Notes under the pieces: generated by a model
Databases searched by the model: none
The model's input: the letters and a program-made list of their open reading frames with translations, nothing else
Told to the model about the DNA's origin: nothing
From: Albimonas pacifica
GTDB taxonomy: Bacteria > Pseudomonadota > Alphaproteobacteria > Rhodobacterales > Rhodobacteraceae
DNA: 64,000 nucleotides
Direction of reading: 5' to 3'
Assembly: GCF_900113695.1 (NCBI RefSeq)
Contig: NZ_FOQH01000004.1
Location: 434,001-498,000 of the forward strand
Part shown: positions 9,248 through 19,350 of the stretch, piece after piece
Layout of the letters: the number at the start of each line of letters is the position of its first letter
Numbering within the stretch: the first letter of the stretch is position 1
Translations under genes and position numbers: made by a program

Positions 9248-9737
9248 TCGCCGCCTCATCCTCCGCGCCGGCCTCGGGCTGGGCGCGGGCCTCGCCCTCT
9301 CGGCCTGCGGCTTCCGCCCGGCGCTGAAGGCGGGAACCGAGCAGCGGGCCCTGCGCGGCGACGTGGCCCTGTCGGTCCCCGAGGGCCGGCTGGGCTTCGC
9401 CCTGCGCGAGGCGCTGGAGGGCCGCCTGGGCCGCCCCGAGGGGGCCCCGGCCTACCTGCTGACCGCGGATCTGGTGATGGCCGACTCCGGCCTCGCCATC
9501 ACTCAGGACAGCTCGATCACCCGCTACGTGGTCACCGGCACCTCCCGCTGGGCGCTGACCGGCCCCGAGGGCTTCCGCCCCATCGAGGGGGTGTCCGAGG
9601 GCATGTCCGCCTATTCCGCCACCGCCTCGCTGTTCGCCACCCGCCAGGCGCGGCGCGACACCGAATCCCGCGTGGCCCGCGAGCTGGGAGAGCGGATCTG
9701 GACCCGAATCCTCGCCGAGCTGGAAGCGCGGGCCTGA
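9234..9737 (+). CDS. lptE: LPS assembly lipoprotein LptE
   Basis: A 167-residue lipoprotein with an N-terminal hydrophobic stretch and lipobox LSAC (Cys25) followed by GFRP, the usual start of mature LptE. LptE plugs the LptD barrel that delivers lipopolysaccharide to the cell surface. The gene lies inside the leuS-lptE-holA operon, a conserved alphaproteobacterial order, and starts 14 bases before the leuS stop. The segment [16 protein letters not shown] and the Tyr/Ser/Ala patch [12 protein letters not shown] fit the family. Confidence 0.88.
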   Translation: MSSPDRRLILRAGLGLGAGLALSACGFRPALKAGTEQRALRGDVALSVPEGRLGFALREALEGRLGRPEGAPAYLLTADLVMADSGLAITQDSSITRYVVTGTSRWALTGPEGFRPIEGVSEGMSAYSATASLFATRQARRDTESRVARELGERIWTRILAELEARA

Positions 9738-9741
9738 GGCC

Positions 9742-10755
9742 ATGAAGGTGCCCGCCGCCCGCGTCCGCGCCTTCGCCGACCGGCCGGACGCCCGCACCGC
9801 CGGGGCTCTGATCTTCGGCGACGACGCGCTGGAGGTCGACCAGCTGCGCCTGCGCCTCTCCGCGGTCTTCCTGAAGGCCGCCGGCGAGGGCGCCGAGATC
9901 ACCCGCATGACCGCGGACGAGGCGCGCCGCGACCCCGCCTCGCTGACCGACGCGGTGCGCGCCGGCGGCCTCTTCGGCGGCCAGCCCGTGGTGCTGATCG
10001 ACGGCGCCGCCGACGGCTCGGCCGACGCCCTGCGCATCGCCTGCGAGGAGCTGGAGCCCGAGACGGGCCGCCTGATCGTCACCGCCGGCCGCCTCAACGC
10101 CCGCTCCAAGCTGCGCAAGCTGTTCGAGGACGCGCCGAACCTCGCCGCCCTCGCCGTCTACCCCCGCGCCCTGGACGCCGAGGGCATCGCCGCCCTGCTG
10201 TCCGAGGCCGGCAACCCGCCCCTCTCCGCCCCCGCCATGGACGCGCTGGTGGCCTTCGCCGCCATCGCGGAGCCGGCGGAGGTGCGCGGCGTGATATCCT
10301 CCCTCGCGCTCTATGCCGTGAACGCCCCCGCGCCGCTGGAGGCCGCCGAGGTCCAGGCCCTGCTCCCCGCCGCCGTCGAGGGCGATGCGGACGCCGTGGC
10401 GGACGCCACGGTGGCCCGCCGGCCGGGCGACGCGCTCGCCGCCTACGCCCGCGTGGCCGGCAAGGGCGGCGGCCCGGGCGGCGTCGCCATGGCGCTCGGG
10501 CGGGCCTTCCGCCAGCTCCACGCGCTCGCCGCCGCCCCCGACGGACCCGAGGCGGCGATGGCCCGCATGCGCCCCCCGATCTTCGGCCCCCGCCGCGACG
10601 CGCTGGCGCGGGCCGCGCGGCAGTGGAAGGGCATGGCGCTGGAGCGGGCGCTGGAACACATCCTCGACGCCGAACTCTCGCTTCGCGCCACCAACGAGAT
10701 CCCGGATCGCGCGTTGGTGGAACGCCTGGTGGTCCGCCTCAGCACCCTGCGCTGA
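9742..10755 (+). CDS. holA: DNA polymerase III delta subunit
   Basis: A 337-residue clamp-loader subunit (delta), which opens the beta clamp. The N-terminal domain contains LIFGDDALEVDQLR, a diverged nucleotide-fold start, and GGLFGGQPVVLIDGA. Mid-protein LIVTAGRLNARSKLRKLFEDAPN is typical of alphaproteobacterial HolA. The C-terminal helical collar includes WKGMALERALEHILDAELSLRATN. It starts 4 bases after lptE and is the last gene of the operon; a hairpin follows. Confidence 0.92.
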   Translation: MKVPAARVRAFADRPDARTAGALIFGDDALEVDQLRLRLSAVFLKAAGEGAEITRMTADEARRDPASLTDAVRAGGLFGGQPVVLIDGAADGSADALRIACEELEPETGRLIVTAGRLNARSKLRKLFEDAPNLAALAVYPRALDAEGIAALLSEAGNPPLSAPAMDALVAFAAIAEPAEVRGVISSLALYAVNAPAPLEAAEVQALLPAAVEGDADAVADATVARRPGDALAAYARVAGKGGGPGGVAMALGRAFRQLHALAAAPDGPEAAMARMRPPIFGPRRDALARAARQWKGMALERALEHILDAELSLRATNEIPDRALVERLVVRLSTLR

Positions 10756-10770
10756 CCACCGAAACCACGA

Positions 10771-10793
10771 CGCCCCGGGCAGGACCCGGGGCG
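10771..10793. terminator. Hairpin between convergent holA and parB; one copy of a recurring palindrome
   Basis: Arms CGCCCCGGG (10771-10779) and CCCGGGGCG (10785-10793) form a 9-bp stem with a 5-nt loop. It sits between two converging genes and probably ends both. The core is nearly the same as the palindromes at 28477, 28592 and 39448, so it may belong to a dispersed repeat family. Confidence 0.6.
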
Positions 10794-10818
10794 CTGTCTT
10801 CCGTAGAGTAAGCTGCGC

Positions 10819-11682
10819 TCAGCGCGTGATCGCCTGGCAGATCTTGTCGAGCTGATCGAGGTCCGCATAGGCGATCCGAAGCTCCCCCCCGCTCTCGCCC
10901 TTGTGCTCGATGCGCACCTTCATGCCGAGGTTCGCCGACAGGTCCGCCTCCAGCGCCACGGTGTCCGCATCCTTGCGCGGCGCGGGCGGCGCCTTGCGGG
11001 CCGGCGCGGCCTTGGCGTTGCGCACCAGCGCCTCGGTTTCGCGGACCGAGAGGCCGCGGCGGATCACCTGCTCAGCCAGCGCCGCGGGATCGTCGGCCAC
11101 CACCAGCGCCCGGGCGTGACCAGCGCTCAGCCGCCCCTCCTCCAGGTGCTTGAGCACCGAGACCGGCAGGGTCAGCAGCCTCAGCGCGTTGGCGATGTGG
11201 CTGCGCGACTTGCCCACGATGGCGCCCAGACGCTCCTGCGTGTGACTGAACTCGTCGATCAGGCGCGAGTAGCCCCGCGCCTCCTCGACCGGGGTCAGGT
11301 CCGCGCGCTGGATGTTCTCGACGATGGCGAATTCCAGCACCGTCGCGTCGTCCAGCTCGCGCACCACCGCGGGCAGCTCATGGAGCTGGGCGCGCTGGGC
11401 GGCGCGCCAGCGACGCTCGCCCGCGACGATCTCATAGCCCTCGCCGGAGGGGTGCGGGCGCAGGATCAGCGGCTGGATCACCCCATGCTCGCGGATCGAG
11501 GCGGCCAGCTCCTCGATCTCCTCCTCGCCGAACCGGCGGCGCGGCTGGTCGGGGTTGGGGCGGATCAGGTCGATGGCGATGGCCTCGGCCGCGGCCTTCG
11601 CCTCGCCCTTCTCGACCTCCTCGAGGTCGCCCATCAGCGCGGACAGGCCGCGCCCCAGTCCTCTGCCCTGCTGTTTCTTCAT
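10819..11682 (-). CDS. parB: Chromosome-partitioning protein ParB
   Basis: A 287-residue CTPase/DNA-clamp protein that loads at parS and drives origin segregation with ParA. The N-terminal GRGLGRGLSALMGD is the ParA-stimulating tail. The ParB/sulfiredoxin domain has PNPDQPRR and the CTP-binding GERRWRAA. The HTH (about residues 140-190) includes TQERLGAIVGKSRSHIANALRLL, and the C-terminal domain is for dimerisation. ATG at 11682 has AAAGGA upstream; an 11-residue longer version overlapping the parA stop is possible but less likely. Two parS sites lie 1.4 and 3.3 kb away in rsmG and mnmG. Confidence 0.95.
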   Translation of the reverse strand: MKKQQGRGLGRGLSALMGDLEEVEKGEAKAAAEAIAIDLIRPNPDQPRRRFGEEEIEELAASIREHGVIQPLILRPHPSGEGYEIVAGERRWRAAQRAQLHELPAVVRELDDATVLEFAIVENIQRADLTPVEEARGYSRLIDEFSHTQERLGAIVGKSRSHIANALRLLTLPVSVLKHLEEGRLSAGHARALVVADDPAALAEQVIRRGLSVRETEALVRNAKAAPARKAPPAPRKDADTVALEADLSANLGMKVRIEHKGESGGELRIAYADLDQLDKICQAITR

Positions 11683-11711
11683 GGTTTTTCCTTTGCCCTC
11701 AACAGGATGCC

Positions 11712-12524
11712 TCAAGCCGCCGCGCGGGCCCCGCGCTCCAGCAGCTCCCGCGCCAGCGCCCGGTAGGCGAGGCTCCCGGTGGAATTCGAGTCGTAGACGA
11801 TGGCCGGCAGCGCATAGCTCGGCGCCTCGCTGAGCCGCACGTTGCGCGGGATCACCGTGCGATAGACCACGTCGCCCAGGTTCGCCCGCACGTCACGCGC
11901 CACCAGGTCCGAGAGGTTGTTGCGCCGGTCGTACATGGTCAGCACCACGCCCTCGATCGCCAGCCCCGGGTTCAGCCCGCGCCGGATCTCCTTGATCGTG
12001 GTCAGGAGCTGGCTGAGCCCCTCCATCGCGAAGAACTCGCACTGCAACGGGACCAGCACGGCGTCCGCGGCCGCCATCGCATTCACCGTCAGCAGGTTCA
12101 GCGAGGGCGGGCAGTCGATGACGATGTAATCCCAGTCCGCCAGCAGCCCGGGATCGCGCAGCGAGCGCTGCAGCCGCCGGGCCCGGCTGGGATCGTCGAC
12201 CAGCTCGACGTCCGCCGAGGCCAGGTCTCCGGTAGCCGGGATCACGCTGAGGTTCGCCTGCGCGGTCGGCTGCACAAGTCCCGCGGCCTCTTCCTGGCCG
12301 ACGAGCAGGTCGTAGGAACTGCGTTCCCGTCGCGCCGCCTCGATCCCCAGCCCGGTCGAGGCGTTGCCCTGCGGGTCGAGGTCGACGATCAGCACCCGCC
12401 GGCCCTGTTCGGCCAGCGCGGCGGCGAGATTGATGGTGGTCGTCGTCTTTCCGACGCCGCCCTTCTGGTTGGCGACGGCGAGGATGCGGCGTCGAGCGCC
12501 GTCAGGTCCGGTGGAGGGGGCCAC
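11712..12524 (-). CDS. parA: Chromosome-partitioning ATPase ParA
   Basis: A 270-residue Walker-type ATPase. It has the deviant P-loop KGGVGKTTTT near residue 21, the DLDPQGNAS switch segment and YIVIDCPPSLNLLT (Walker B). It forms the nucleoid-bound gradient that pulls ParB-parS complexes towards the pole. It overlaps the 3' end of rsmG by 23 bases and is followed by parB, the standard alphaproteobacterial rsmG-parA-parB order. Confidence 0.96.
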   Translation of the reverse strand: MAPSTGPDGARRRILAVANQKGGVGKTTTTINLAAALAEQGRRVLIVDLDPQGNASTGLGIEAARRERSSYDLLVGQEEAAGLVQPTAQANLSVIPATGDLASADVELVDDPSRARRLQRSLRDPGLLADWDYIVIDCPPSLNLLTVNAMAAADAVLVPLQCEFFAMEGLSQLLTTIKEIRRGLNPGLAIEGVVLTMYDRRNNLSDLVARDVRANLGDVVYRTVIPRNVRLSEAPSYALPAIVYDSNSTGSLAYRALARELLERGARAAA

Positions 12525-13140
12525 GCGAGAACTCCTGTATCTCCAGAATGACGGCGTCAGGATCCGTCCCGGAGGGGTGAGCGCGGTGTCGAATATGCCA
12601 ATTCGCAGCCGCCTCGGTCAATTCTCCAGCGGCCCCTGCGCCCTTGGGAAACAGGCAGATCGTCTCCGGTCCGGCCAGGGGCACGGCGAATCCCAGCAGT
12701 TTGTCCAGCGAGGCGAGCGCGCGGGCGGAAATCACATCGCGCGGGCCTGGCTCCACCGCCTCGATCCGGCGGGCGAGCACGCGCAGCTTCACCCCCATCT
12801 CGCCCGCCGCCGTGCTGAGAAAGGCGCATTTGCGCACGTCGCTTTCGACCAGCGTCAGGTCCAGCGCGGGGTTCTTCTCGGCCGCGATGGCCCCGATCAC
12901 CAACCCCGGAAAGCCGCCGCCGGAGCCGAGGTCGATCCAGCTCCGCGCCTGCGGCGGCGCCAGCGCATAGAGCTGCGCCGAATCCGCAATATGGCGGGTC
13001 CACACCGCTTGGACCGTGCCGCGGGCGACGAGGTTGATCTTGGGGTTCCATTTGGCGAGCAGGGCGGCCAGAACCTCCAGCCGCCCGCGTGTTTCACGTG
13101 AAACACCGTAGGGGGCGAGCGCCGCCTCCGCCCCGGTCAT
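12502..13140 (-). CDS. rsmG: 16S rRNA (guanine527-N7)-methyltransferase
   Basis: A 212-residue SAM-dependent methyltransferase that makes m7G527 in 16S rRNA; loss gives low-level streptomycin resistance in many bacteria. The SAM-binding motif is [13 protein letters not shown] (near residue 68), followed by [12 protein letters not shown] and the [13 protein letters not shown] catalytic region. The ATG overlaps the mnmG stop (ATGA). A parS palindrome is embedded in its 5' end, where it encodes GVSRET. Confidence 0.94.
   Translation of the reverse strand: MTGAEAALAPYGVSRETRGRLEVLAALLAKWNPKINLVARGTVQAVWTRHIADSAQLYALAPPQARSWIDLGSGGGFPGLVIGAIAAEKNPALDLTLVESDVRKCAFLSTAAGEMGVKLRVLARRIEAVEPGPRDVISARALASLDKLLGFAVPLAGPETICLFPKGAGAAGELTEAAANWHIRHRAHPSGTDPDAVILEIQEFSRGPLHRT
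13089..13106. promoter_or_regulatory. parS: parS centromere site 1 (perfect 18-bp palindrome) inside rsmG
   Basis: GTGTTTCACGTGAAACAC is a perfect palindrome containing the 16-bp parS consensus TGTTTCACGTGAAACA at 13090-13105. It lies about 6.5 kb from the putative oriC and 1.4 kb upstream of parB, where ParB would nucleate. Confidence 0.92.
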
Positions 13141-15017
13141 GCGCCCGCAACCTGCGCGGCGCCCGCGCGATCCAGCCGGCGGGCATGGATCAGCAGCAGC
13201 GTGAGGGCGGCGGGGGTCATGCCCTCGATCCGCCCAGCCTGGCCCAGGGTCGCCGGGCGAATGCGCGCCAGCTTGCCACGCAGCTCGTTCGACAGCCCCG
13301 CGATGGCGTCGAAATCGAGGTCCCGGGGGAGGACCTGCGCCTCCTCCCGCCGCAGATCGGCGATGTCGCGGGCCTGACGCTCCTCGTATCGAGCGTAACG
13401 AGCGTCGATCTCGACCTGGCGAGCGATGGGCTCCGGCAGCGCCGCCAGCTCCGGCCAGATGCGGGCGAGGGCGCCAAGGCTCTCCTCTCCATGTGCGAGC
13501 AACTGCAAGGCGGTGCGGTGCTGGCCGTCCTGGGAGACGCCGATGCCATGGGCGCGGGCCTCGGTCGGCGTCAGGCTGAGGGAGTCGCCCAGGGTCCGGG
13601 CCGCCTCCAGCGCATCCAGCTTGCGGGCGAAGGCTTCGGCGCGCGTCGCCCCCACGCAGCCGGCCGCGAGGCCCTTTGGCGTCAGGCGCTGGTCCGCGTT
13701 GTCGGCGCGCAGCGTCAGACGGTACTCGGCGCGGGAGGTGAACATGCGGTAGGGCTCGGCCACGCCCCGCGTCACCAGGTCGTCGATCATCACGCCCAGG
13801 TAGCCCTCGGCCCGGTCGAAAATCACCGGCGCCTCGTCCGCCGCAAGCCGGGCCGCGTTCAGGCCGGCCACGAGACCCTGCGCGCCGGCCTCCTCATAGC
13901 CGGTCGTGCCGTTGATCTGGCCCGCCAGGAACAGACCCGGCACGTCCTTCACCGCCAGCGTCGCGGTAAGTGCGCGTGGATCGACGTAATCGTACTCGAT
14001 GGCATAGCCGGGCTGGAGGATCACGACGCGCTCCAGCCCCGGGATCGAGCGGACGTAGTCATGCTGAACCTCCTCGGGCAGCGAGGTCGAGATGCCGTTC
14101 GGGTAGACGGTCGCGTCGTCCAGCCCTTCCGGCTCGAGGAACACCTGGTGGGAGGTCTTCTCGGCGAAGCGCACCACCTTGTCCTCGATCGAGGGGCAGT
14201 AGCGGGGCCCGACGCCCTCGATATGCCCACCGTACATGGCGGAGCGCGAAAGGTTCGCGCGGATGATCTCGTGCGTCCGCTCGGTGGTGCGGGTGATGTG
14301 GCAAGGGACCTGGCGGGCCTCCGGCGCGCGGGAGAGGAAGGAGAAGACCTCCGGGCTCTCGTCTCCGGGCTGCTCCTCGAGCTGCGTCCAGTCAATCGTG
14401 CGGCCGTCGAGGCGCGGCGGCGTGCCAGTCTTGAGACGGCCGAGGGGCAGGGCGAACTCGTCGATCCGGCGGGCGAGCCGGACGGAGGCTTCGTCGCCCA
14501 TCCGCCCGCCCTCGATCCGTCGCTCGCCGATGTGGATGACCCCGCGCAGGAAGGTGCCCGTGGTCAGAACGACCGCCGCGGCGGCGAGCTCGGTCCCGTC
14601 GGCGAGCACCACGCCGGTCACGGCGCCTCCGGACATCCGCAGGTCGACCGCCTCGCCGGGGATCAGGGTCAGGCCCTGGCGCGCGGTCAGCGCCTCGCGG
14701 ATCGCCTTGCGGTAGAGCTTCCGGTCGCACTGCGCCCGCGGGCCCTGAACCGCGGGGCCCTTGCGGCGGTTCAGCAGGCGGAACTGGATGCCGGCGCGGT
14801 CGGCGGCGCGGCCCATCAGCCCGTCCAGCGCGTCGATCTCGCGGACCAGGTGGCCCTTGCCGAGGCCGCCGATCGCCGGGTTGCAGGACATCTCGCCCAG
14901 TCGAGCGAGGTCGTGCGTGACAAGGGCGACCGCGGCGCCGGTGCGGGCGGCCGCGTCGGCGGCCTCGGCGCCGGCATGGCCGCCGCCGATCACGATGACG
15001 TCGAAGCGGTGTTTCAC
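13137..15017 (-). CDS. mnmG: tRNA uridine-5-carboxymethylaminomethyl modification enzyme MnmG
   Basis: A 626-residue FAD-dependent enzyme that with MnmE modifies U34 of certain tRNAs. It has the dinucleotide-binding [14 protein letters not shown] at the N-terminus, [22 protein letters not shown], the [11 protein letters not shown] segment and [17 protein letters not shown]. The start is GTG at 15017: it yields the usual N-terminus ([13 protein letters not shown]) and normal length, with GGGAG about 8 bases upstream. That GTG is the centre of a parS palindrome. Related species often carry ATG six bases earlier, but here that codon reads GCG. The stop overlaps the rsmG start (ATGA). Confidence 0.95.
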   Translation of the reverse strand: MKHRFDVIVIGGGHAGAEAADAAARTGAAVALVTHDLARLGEMSCNPAIGGLGKGHLVREIDALDGLMGRAADRAGIQFRLLNRRKGPAVQGPRAQCDRKLYRKAIREALTARQGLTLIPGEAVDLRMSGGAVTGVVLADGTELAAAAVVLTTGTFLRGVIHIGERRIEGGRMGDEASVRLARRIDEFALPLGRLKTGTPPRLDGRTIDWTQLEEQPGDESPEVFSFLSRAPEARQVPCHITRTTERTHEIIRANLSRSAMYGGHIEGVGPRYCPSIEDKVVRFAEKTSHQVFLEPEGLDDATVYPNGISTSLPEEVQHDYVRSIPGLERVVILQPGYAIEYDYVDPRALTATLAVKDVPGLFLAGQINGTTGYEEAGAQGLVAGLNAARLAADEAPVIFDRAEGYLGVMIDDLVTRGVAEPYRMFTSRAEYRLTLRADNADQRLTPKGLAAGCVGATRAEAFARKLDALEAARTLGDSLSLTPTEARAHGIGVSQDGQHRTALQLLAHGEESLGALARIWPELAALPEPIARQVEIDARYARYEERQARDIADLRREEAQVLPRDLDFDAIAGLSNELRGKLARIRPATLGQAGRIEGMTPAALTLLLIHARRLDRAGAAQVAGA

Positions 15018-15025
15018 GTGAAACG
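15010..15025. promoter_or_regulatory. parS: parS centromere site 2, overlapping the mnmG start codon
   Basis: TGTTTCACGTGAAACG matches the 16-bp parS consensus at 15 of 16 positions; the inner 14 bases (15011-15024) are a perfect palindrome. It lies 1.9 kb from site 1 and about 4.4 kb from the putative oriC. Confidence 0.9.
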
Positions 15026-15060
15026 CTCCCGGCCGTGTCCCAGAGGGGCGCCCGGCGGAG

Positions 15061-16380
15061 TCATTTCCCCAGGCAGAACTCGGCGAAGATATCGTCCAGA
15101 ACGCGCTCGGCATCAACCCGGCCCAGGAGGATCTCCAGCGCGCGGGTGGAAAGGCGCAATTCCTCCGCCGCCACGTCCAGCGCCTCCTCCCCACGGGCGA
15201 GCCAACGGGCGGCGGCGGAGAGGTGGGTCGCGCCCTCCTCCAGCGCTCGCCGATGCCGGGCCCGGACCACGGAGGAGGCGCCGGCCGCCCGCTCGGCGAG
15301 CCGATCGCCGATGGCGGCGGTCAGCACCTCGACCCCGTCGCCCGTGGCAGCTGAGATCCGCAGGTCGGCCCGGACCGGCGCGCCGGGAAGGTCGGACTTG
15401 CTGGCGACGAGAAGGTCGTCGGGCTGCAAGAGGTCGCCCGGCGGCCCCTCGCCGCCGGGGGCCTGGAGGAAGATGCGCAGGTCCGCGTCCTCGGCCCGGC
15501 GGCGGGCGCGGGCGACGCCCATCGCCTCGACCGGGTCCTGGGTCTCGCGCAATCCGGCGGTGTCCAGCAGGGTCACGGGGAGTCCGGCGAGGTCCATGTG
15601 GACTTCGATCACATCGCGGGTGGTGCCGGCGATCTCCGAGGTCAGGGCCGCGTCGCGGCGTGCCAGGGCATTGAGAAGCGTGGATTTTCCGGCGTTCGGG
15701 GCGCCGATCAGCGCCACTTCGAACCCGTCGCGGATGCGCTCGGCGGCGGCGGCGCCGGCCAGCGCCTCGGCGATCTCGGCGGAGACGGAGGCGATCAGGG
15801 CCGAGACCTCAGGGGTCACGTCCGTCGGAACCTCCTCGTCGGCGAAGTCCATCACCGCCTCGACCAGCGCGCGGGCCCGGATCAGGCGCTTTCGCCAGCC
15901 GGCGGCGGCGTCGCCGAGCGCACCGCGCATCGAGCGCAGGGCCTGGCGGCGCTGCGCCTCGGTCTCCGCCCCGACGAGGTCGGCGAGGCCCTCGGCCTCC
16001 AGCAGGTCGATGCGGCCGGCCTCGAGCGCACGGCGGGTGAACTCTCCGGGTTCTGCAAGGCGCAGCCCGGGCAGGGCGCCCAGCGCGTTCAGCAGGGCGG
16101 AGACCGTCGCCGGTCCGCCATGTCCCTGAATTTCAAAAGTGTCCTCGCCGGTGAAGGACGCGCCGGCGGCGAAACGGATCACCAGCGCCTGATCGAGGAG
16201 CTCGCCCCCGCAGGACAGGTCCCGCAGCACCGCGCGTCGCGGTTCGGGCAGGTCTCCGGCGAGGGACAGGAGGGCGGCGTCCGCCGCAGGCCCCGAGACG
16301 CGGATCACCGCGATGGCGGCGCGGCCCCGACCGGTGGCCGGGGCGAAGATCGTGTCGCGGGGGGGAGGGACGGGGGGCAT
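15061..16380 (-). CDS. mnmE: tRNA modification GTPase MnmE
   Basis: A 439-residue GTPase that partners MnmG. The N-terminal folate-binding domain starts with [21 protein letters not shown]. The G domain lies near residues 215-370 with P-loop [12 protein letters not shown], the K-loop region [12 protein letters not shown], switch DTAG, and SKSD as the NKxD equivalent. The C-terminal FCLGK is a variant of the conserved catalytic CxGK. It sits 43 bases upstream of mnmG in the same direction. Confidence 0.96.
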   Translation of the reverse strand: MPPVPPPRDTIFAPATGRGRAAIAVIRVSGPAADAALLSLAGDLPEPRRAVLRDLSCGGELLDQALVIRFAAGASFTGEDTFEIQGHGGPATVSALLNALGALPGLRLAEPGEFTRRALEAGRIDLLEAEGLADLVGAETEAQRRQALRSMRGALGDAAAGWRKRLIRARALVEAVMDFADEEVPTDVTPEVSALIASVSAEIAEALAGAAAAERIRDGFEVALIGAPNAGKSTLLNALARRDAALTSEIAGTTRDVIEVHMDLAGLPVTLLDTAGLRETQDPVEAMGVARARRRAEDADLRIFLQAPGGEGPPGDLLQPDDLLVASKSDLPGAPVRADLRISAATGDGVEVLTAAIGDRLAERAAGASSVVRARHRRALEEGATHLSAAARWLARGEEALDVAAEELRLSTRALEILLGRVDAERVLDDIFAEFCLGK

Positions 16381-16389
16381 GAGCCCCCG

Positions 16390-17661
16390 TCAGGCGTTCA
16401 TCGAGTCGAAGAACTCGGAGTTCGTCTTGGTCTGCTTCAGTTTGCCGAGCAGGAACTCGATCGCGTCGGCCGGGCCCATCGGGTTGAGGATGCGGCGCAG
16501 GACGAAGACCTTCGCCAGCTCCGACTTCTCGACCAGCAGGTCCTCCTTGCGGGTGCCCGACTTGAGGATGTCGATGGCCGGGTAGACGCGCTTGTCGGAG
16601 ACCTTGCGGTCGAGCACGATCTCGGAGTTGCCGGTGCCCTTGAACTCCTCGAAGATCACCTCGTCCATGCGGCTGCCGGTGTCGATCAGCGCGGTGGCGA
16701 TGATGGTCAGCGAGCCGCCTTCCTCGATGTTGCGCGCCGCGCCGAAGAAACGCTTGGGGCGCTGCAGGGCGTTGGCGTCGACGCCGCCGGTCAGCACCTT
16801 GCCCGAGGAGGGCACGACGGTGTTGTAGGCGCGGCCGAGGCGGGTGATCGAGTCCAGCAGGATGACCACGTCGCGGCCATGCTCGGTCAGGCGCTTGGCC
16901 TTCTCGATCACCATCTCGGAGACGGCGACGTGGCGCGTCGCGGGCTCGTCGAAGGTGGAGGCGACGACCTCGCCCTTCACCGAGCGCTGCATGTCCGTGA
17001 CCTCCTCCGGCCGCTCGTCGATGAGCAGCACGATCAGGTAGACCTCGGGGTGGTTCTTCTCGATCGAGTTGGCGATGTTCTGCAGGATCACGGTCTTACC
17101 CGTGCGCGGCGGCGCCACGATCAGGCAGCGCTGGCCCTTGCCGATCGGGCTGACCAGGTCGATGACCCGCGCCGTCTTGTCCTTGATGGTGGGATCCTCG
17201 ATCTCCATCTTCAGGCGCTGATCGGGATAGAGCGGCGTCAGGTTGTCGAAGTGAACCTTGTGACGCGCGTTCTCGGGATCGTCGAAGTTGAGCTTGTTGA
17301 CCTTCACCAGGGCGAAGTAGCGCTCGCCCTCTTTCGGCGCGCGGATCAGACCTTCGACGGTGTCGCCGGTGCGCAGAGCGAATTTGCGGATCTGGTTGGG
17401 GGAAACGTAGATGTCGTCGGGACCGGGGAGGTAGTTCGCCTCGGGGCTGCGCAGGAAGCCGAACCCGTCCTGAAGCACTTCGAGCACGCCGTCGCCCGAG
17501 ATCTCCACATCGCGGTCCGCCAGTTCCTTGAGGATGGCGAACATCATGTCCTGGCGGCGCAGGGTGGAGGCGCCCTCCACCTCCAGCTCTTCCGCGAAGG
17601 TGAGCAATGCGGTGGGAGACTTCGCCTTGAGCTCGGCGAGCTTCAGTTCTGAGATATCCAT
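16390..17661 (-). CDS. rho: Transcription termination factor Rho
   Basis: A 423-residue hexameric RNA helicase. The N-terminal RNA-binding cold-shock-like domain contains [30 protein letters not shown]. The ATPase domain has Walker A APPRTGKT, Walker [17 protein letters not shown] with the arginine region, and the Q-loop and R-loop elements in [23 protein letters not shown]. The ATG at 17661 begins the standard N-terminus [14 protein letters not shown]; the frame upstream is not conserved. The 3' end is 10 bases from mnmE. Confidence 0.97.
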   Translation of the reverse strand: MDISELKLAELKAKSPTALLTFAEELEVEGASTLRRQDMMFAILKELADRDVEISGDGVLEVLQDGFGFLRSPEANYLPGPDDIYVSPNQIRKFALRTGDTVEGLIRAPKEGERYFALVKVNKLNFDDPENARHKVHFDNLTPLYPDQRLKMEIEDPTIKDKTARVIDLVSPIGKGQRCLIVAPPRTGKTVILQNIANSIEKNHPEVYLIVLLIDERPEEVTDMQRSVKGEVVASTFDEPATRHVAVSEMVIEKAKRLTEHGRDVVILLDSITRLGRAYNTVVPSSGKVLTGGVDANALQRPKRFFGAARNIEEGGSLTIIATALIDTGSRMDEVIFEEFKGTGNSEIVLDRKVSDKRVYPAIDILKSGTRKEDLLVEKSELAKVFVLRRILNPMGPADAIEFLLGKLKQTKTNSEFFDSMNA

Positions 17662-17844
17662 CTGGCGCCTGTGTGAGCCCGCTGATCGAACAAAAAGTGG
17701 GTGCCGGCGGGATAGGGGGGAAGGTGCGGGCGCGCTGAACGCGCGCCACGGTTGCAGCGTCATACGCGCAACCGATGTGAAATGTCAAACGACCTTCACG
17801 TGATGCAGCTTCTTTTCGCCGCCGGAGAGCGGGACGGCCGGGGA

Positions 17845-17869
17845 GTGGAGCCCTTCAGAAGGGCTCCAC
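17845..17869 (-). terminator. Hairpin spanning the hemJ stop codon
   Basis: An 11-bp perfect inverted repeat (GTGGAGCCCTT / AAGGGCTCCAC) with a 3-nt loop. The loop and arm contain the hemJ stop codon. It is a likely terminator or RNA-stability hairpin for the hemE-hemJ transcript; no T-run follows. Confidence 0.5.
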
Positions 17870-18310
17870 GATCGCCATGATGACGATGCCGACCATCAGG
17901 ACGGCCGGGATCTCGTTCACCATCCGGAAGAAGCGGCCGGACCTGCGGGCAGGGTCGACGGCGAGCTCCTTCCGCCAGCGTGCGCACAGCATGTGGTAGA
18001 CGGTCAGCAGGATCACAAGGGTCAGCTTCACATGCAGCCAGCCCGCCGTGGCCAGGACGTCGAAGCCGAGCGCCGTCAGCGTCAGCAGCCCGAACAACCA
18101 GGAGGAGATCATCGCGGGATTCATGATCCCGCGAAGCAGCTTGCGCTCCATCACCTCGAAGGTCGCGGCCTGTGGAGAACCCTGTGGAGCCGTCTCGGCG
18201 TGATATACGTAGAGCCTTGGCAGATAGAGCAAAGCGGCCATCCACGCGATGACGGAAATCACGTGGACAGCTTTCCACCAGGCGTAGTTCACCACGATCC
18301 AGTCCATCAT
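17855..18310 (-). CDS. hemJ: Protoporphyrinogen IX oxidase HemJ
   Basis: A 151-residue integral membrane protein with four predicted helices, converting protoporphyrinogen to protoporphyrin in haem synthesis. Typical HemJ features are WWKAVHVISVIAWMAALLYLPRLYVYH (conserved His), RKLLRGIMNPAM and the LHVKLTLVILLTVYHM helix, with NEIPAVLMVGIVIMAIV at the end. The ATG at 18310 is chosen for its AGGGG about 9 bases upstream. It follows hemE by only five bases, so the two haem genes form an operon. Confidence 0.92.
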   Translation of the reverse strand: MMDWIVVNYAWWKAVHVISVIAWMAALLYLPRLYVYHAETAPQGSPQAATFEVMERKLLRGIMNPAMISSWLFGLLTLTALGFDVLATAGWLHVKLTLVILLTVYHMLCARWRKELAVDPARRSGRFFRMVNEIPAVLMVGIVIMAIVEPF

Positions 18311-18315
18311 CGCGT

Positions 18316-19350
18316 TCAACCCCTGATTGCATCCAGCAGGACGTGGACGTTTTCAGGGTCCGCGTCGGGCGTGATGCCGTGCCCGAGGTTGAACACGTGC
18401 GGCCCGCCGGCGAGATCGTCGCGGATCCGGCGCGCGGCGGCCTTCAGCGGCTCGCCGCCGGCCACCATCAGCAGCGGATCGAGGTTCCCCTGCACGCAGA
18501 CACGGGGCTGGAGCCGCTCGGCGGCCCATTTCGTGGGAACATGCTGGTCGATGGCGACGCAATCGGCGCCGCAGGCGGCCGTGAAACCCTCGAGCCAGGC
18601 GCCCGCGCCCCGCGGGAACGCGATCACCGGCAGACCGGGGAAGCGGGATTTCAACTCCGCGGCGATCTTGCGGTTCGGCTCCAGGCACACCCGCTCGAAA
18701 TCCAGCGCGCTGAGCGAGCCGGCCCAGCTGTCGAAGAGCTTCACGGCCTCGGCGCCGGCCTCCACCTGCCGGGCCAGATACTCGATGGTCGCGTCGGTGA
18801 TGCGGTCGAGCAGCGCCTGGAAGGCCTCGGGCTGCTCGAGCATCATCTTGCGGGCCGGCTCCTGGCTGGGCGTGCCGCGCCCGGCGATCATGTAGGTCGC
18901 CACGGTCCACGGGGCGCCCGCGAAGCCGATCAGCGCGACCTCGGGGGGGAGCGCTTCGGCAAGGATCCTCACCGTCTCATAGACGGGTCCCACGGTCTCG
19001 TGGATCGCCTCGGTGGGGCGCAGGGCGGCGACGTCGGCCATGGTTCCCACGGTCGACAGGCGCGGGCCCTCGCCCTGCACGAAGCTCAGGTCGGCCCCGA
19101 GGCCCTGGGGAACCAGGAGGATGTCCGCGAACAGGATCGCCGCGTCGAAGCCGAAGCGGCGGATCGGCTGCAGCGTGACCTCGGCCGCGAGTTCGGGCGT
19201 GTAGCAGAGGTCCAGGAACGAGCCGGCCTTTTCGCGCGTCGCCCGATACTCGGGCAGATAGCGCCCCGCCTGGCGCATGAGCCAGACGGGGGGGACCGGG
19301 AGGGTCTCGCCGGCCAGCGCGCGGAGCAGCGGTTTCGCGTGTGGGCTCAT
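18316..19350 (-). CDS. hemE: Uroporphyrinogen decarboxylase
   Basis: A 344-residue cytosolic enzyme that decarboxylates uroporphyrinogen III to coproporphyrinogen III. It has [17 protein letters not shown] at the N-terminus, the active-site [12 protein letters not shown] with its Asp, [14 protein letters not shown] and the C-terminal VFNLGHGI. The gene borders the putative replication origin, as in Caulobacter and Rickettsia. The start is fixed by the family N-terminus. Confidence 0.96.
   Translation of the reverse strand: MSPHAKPLLRALAGETLPVPPVWLMRQAGRYLPEYRATREKAGSFLDLCYTPELAAEVTLQPIRRFGFDAAILFADILLVPQGLGADLSFVQGEGPRLSTVGTMADVAALRPTEAIHETVGPVYETVRILAEALPPEVALIGFAGAPWTVATYMIAGRGTPSQEPARKMMLEQPEAFQALLDRITDATIEYLARQVEAGAEAVKLFDSWAGSLSALDFERVCLEPNRKIAAELKSRFPGLPVIAFPRGAGAWLEGFTAACGADCVAIDQHVPTKWAAERLQPRVCVQGNLDPLLMVAGGEPLKAAARRIRDDLAGGPHVFNLGHGITPDADPENVHVLLDAIRG

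Noticed and set aside
6014-9259. Very long open frame antisense to leuS (over 1000 codons)
   Set aside because: A shadow of codon bias at high GC: it is rich in Arg/Gly/Ala/Val, has no domain, and leuS on the other strand is certain.
15018-15194. Longer MnmG starting at 15194
   Set aside because: The extra 59 residues are Arg/Trp/Ser-rich, overlap mnmE in antisense-like composition, and exceed the family length.
13089-15674. Long plus-strand open frame across mnmG and mnmE
   Set aside because: It runs antisense to two clear core genes and its composition is that of a GC-driven shadow.
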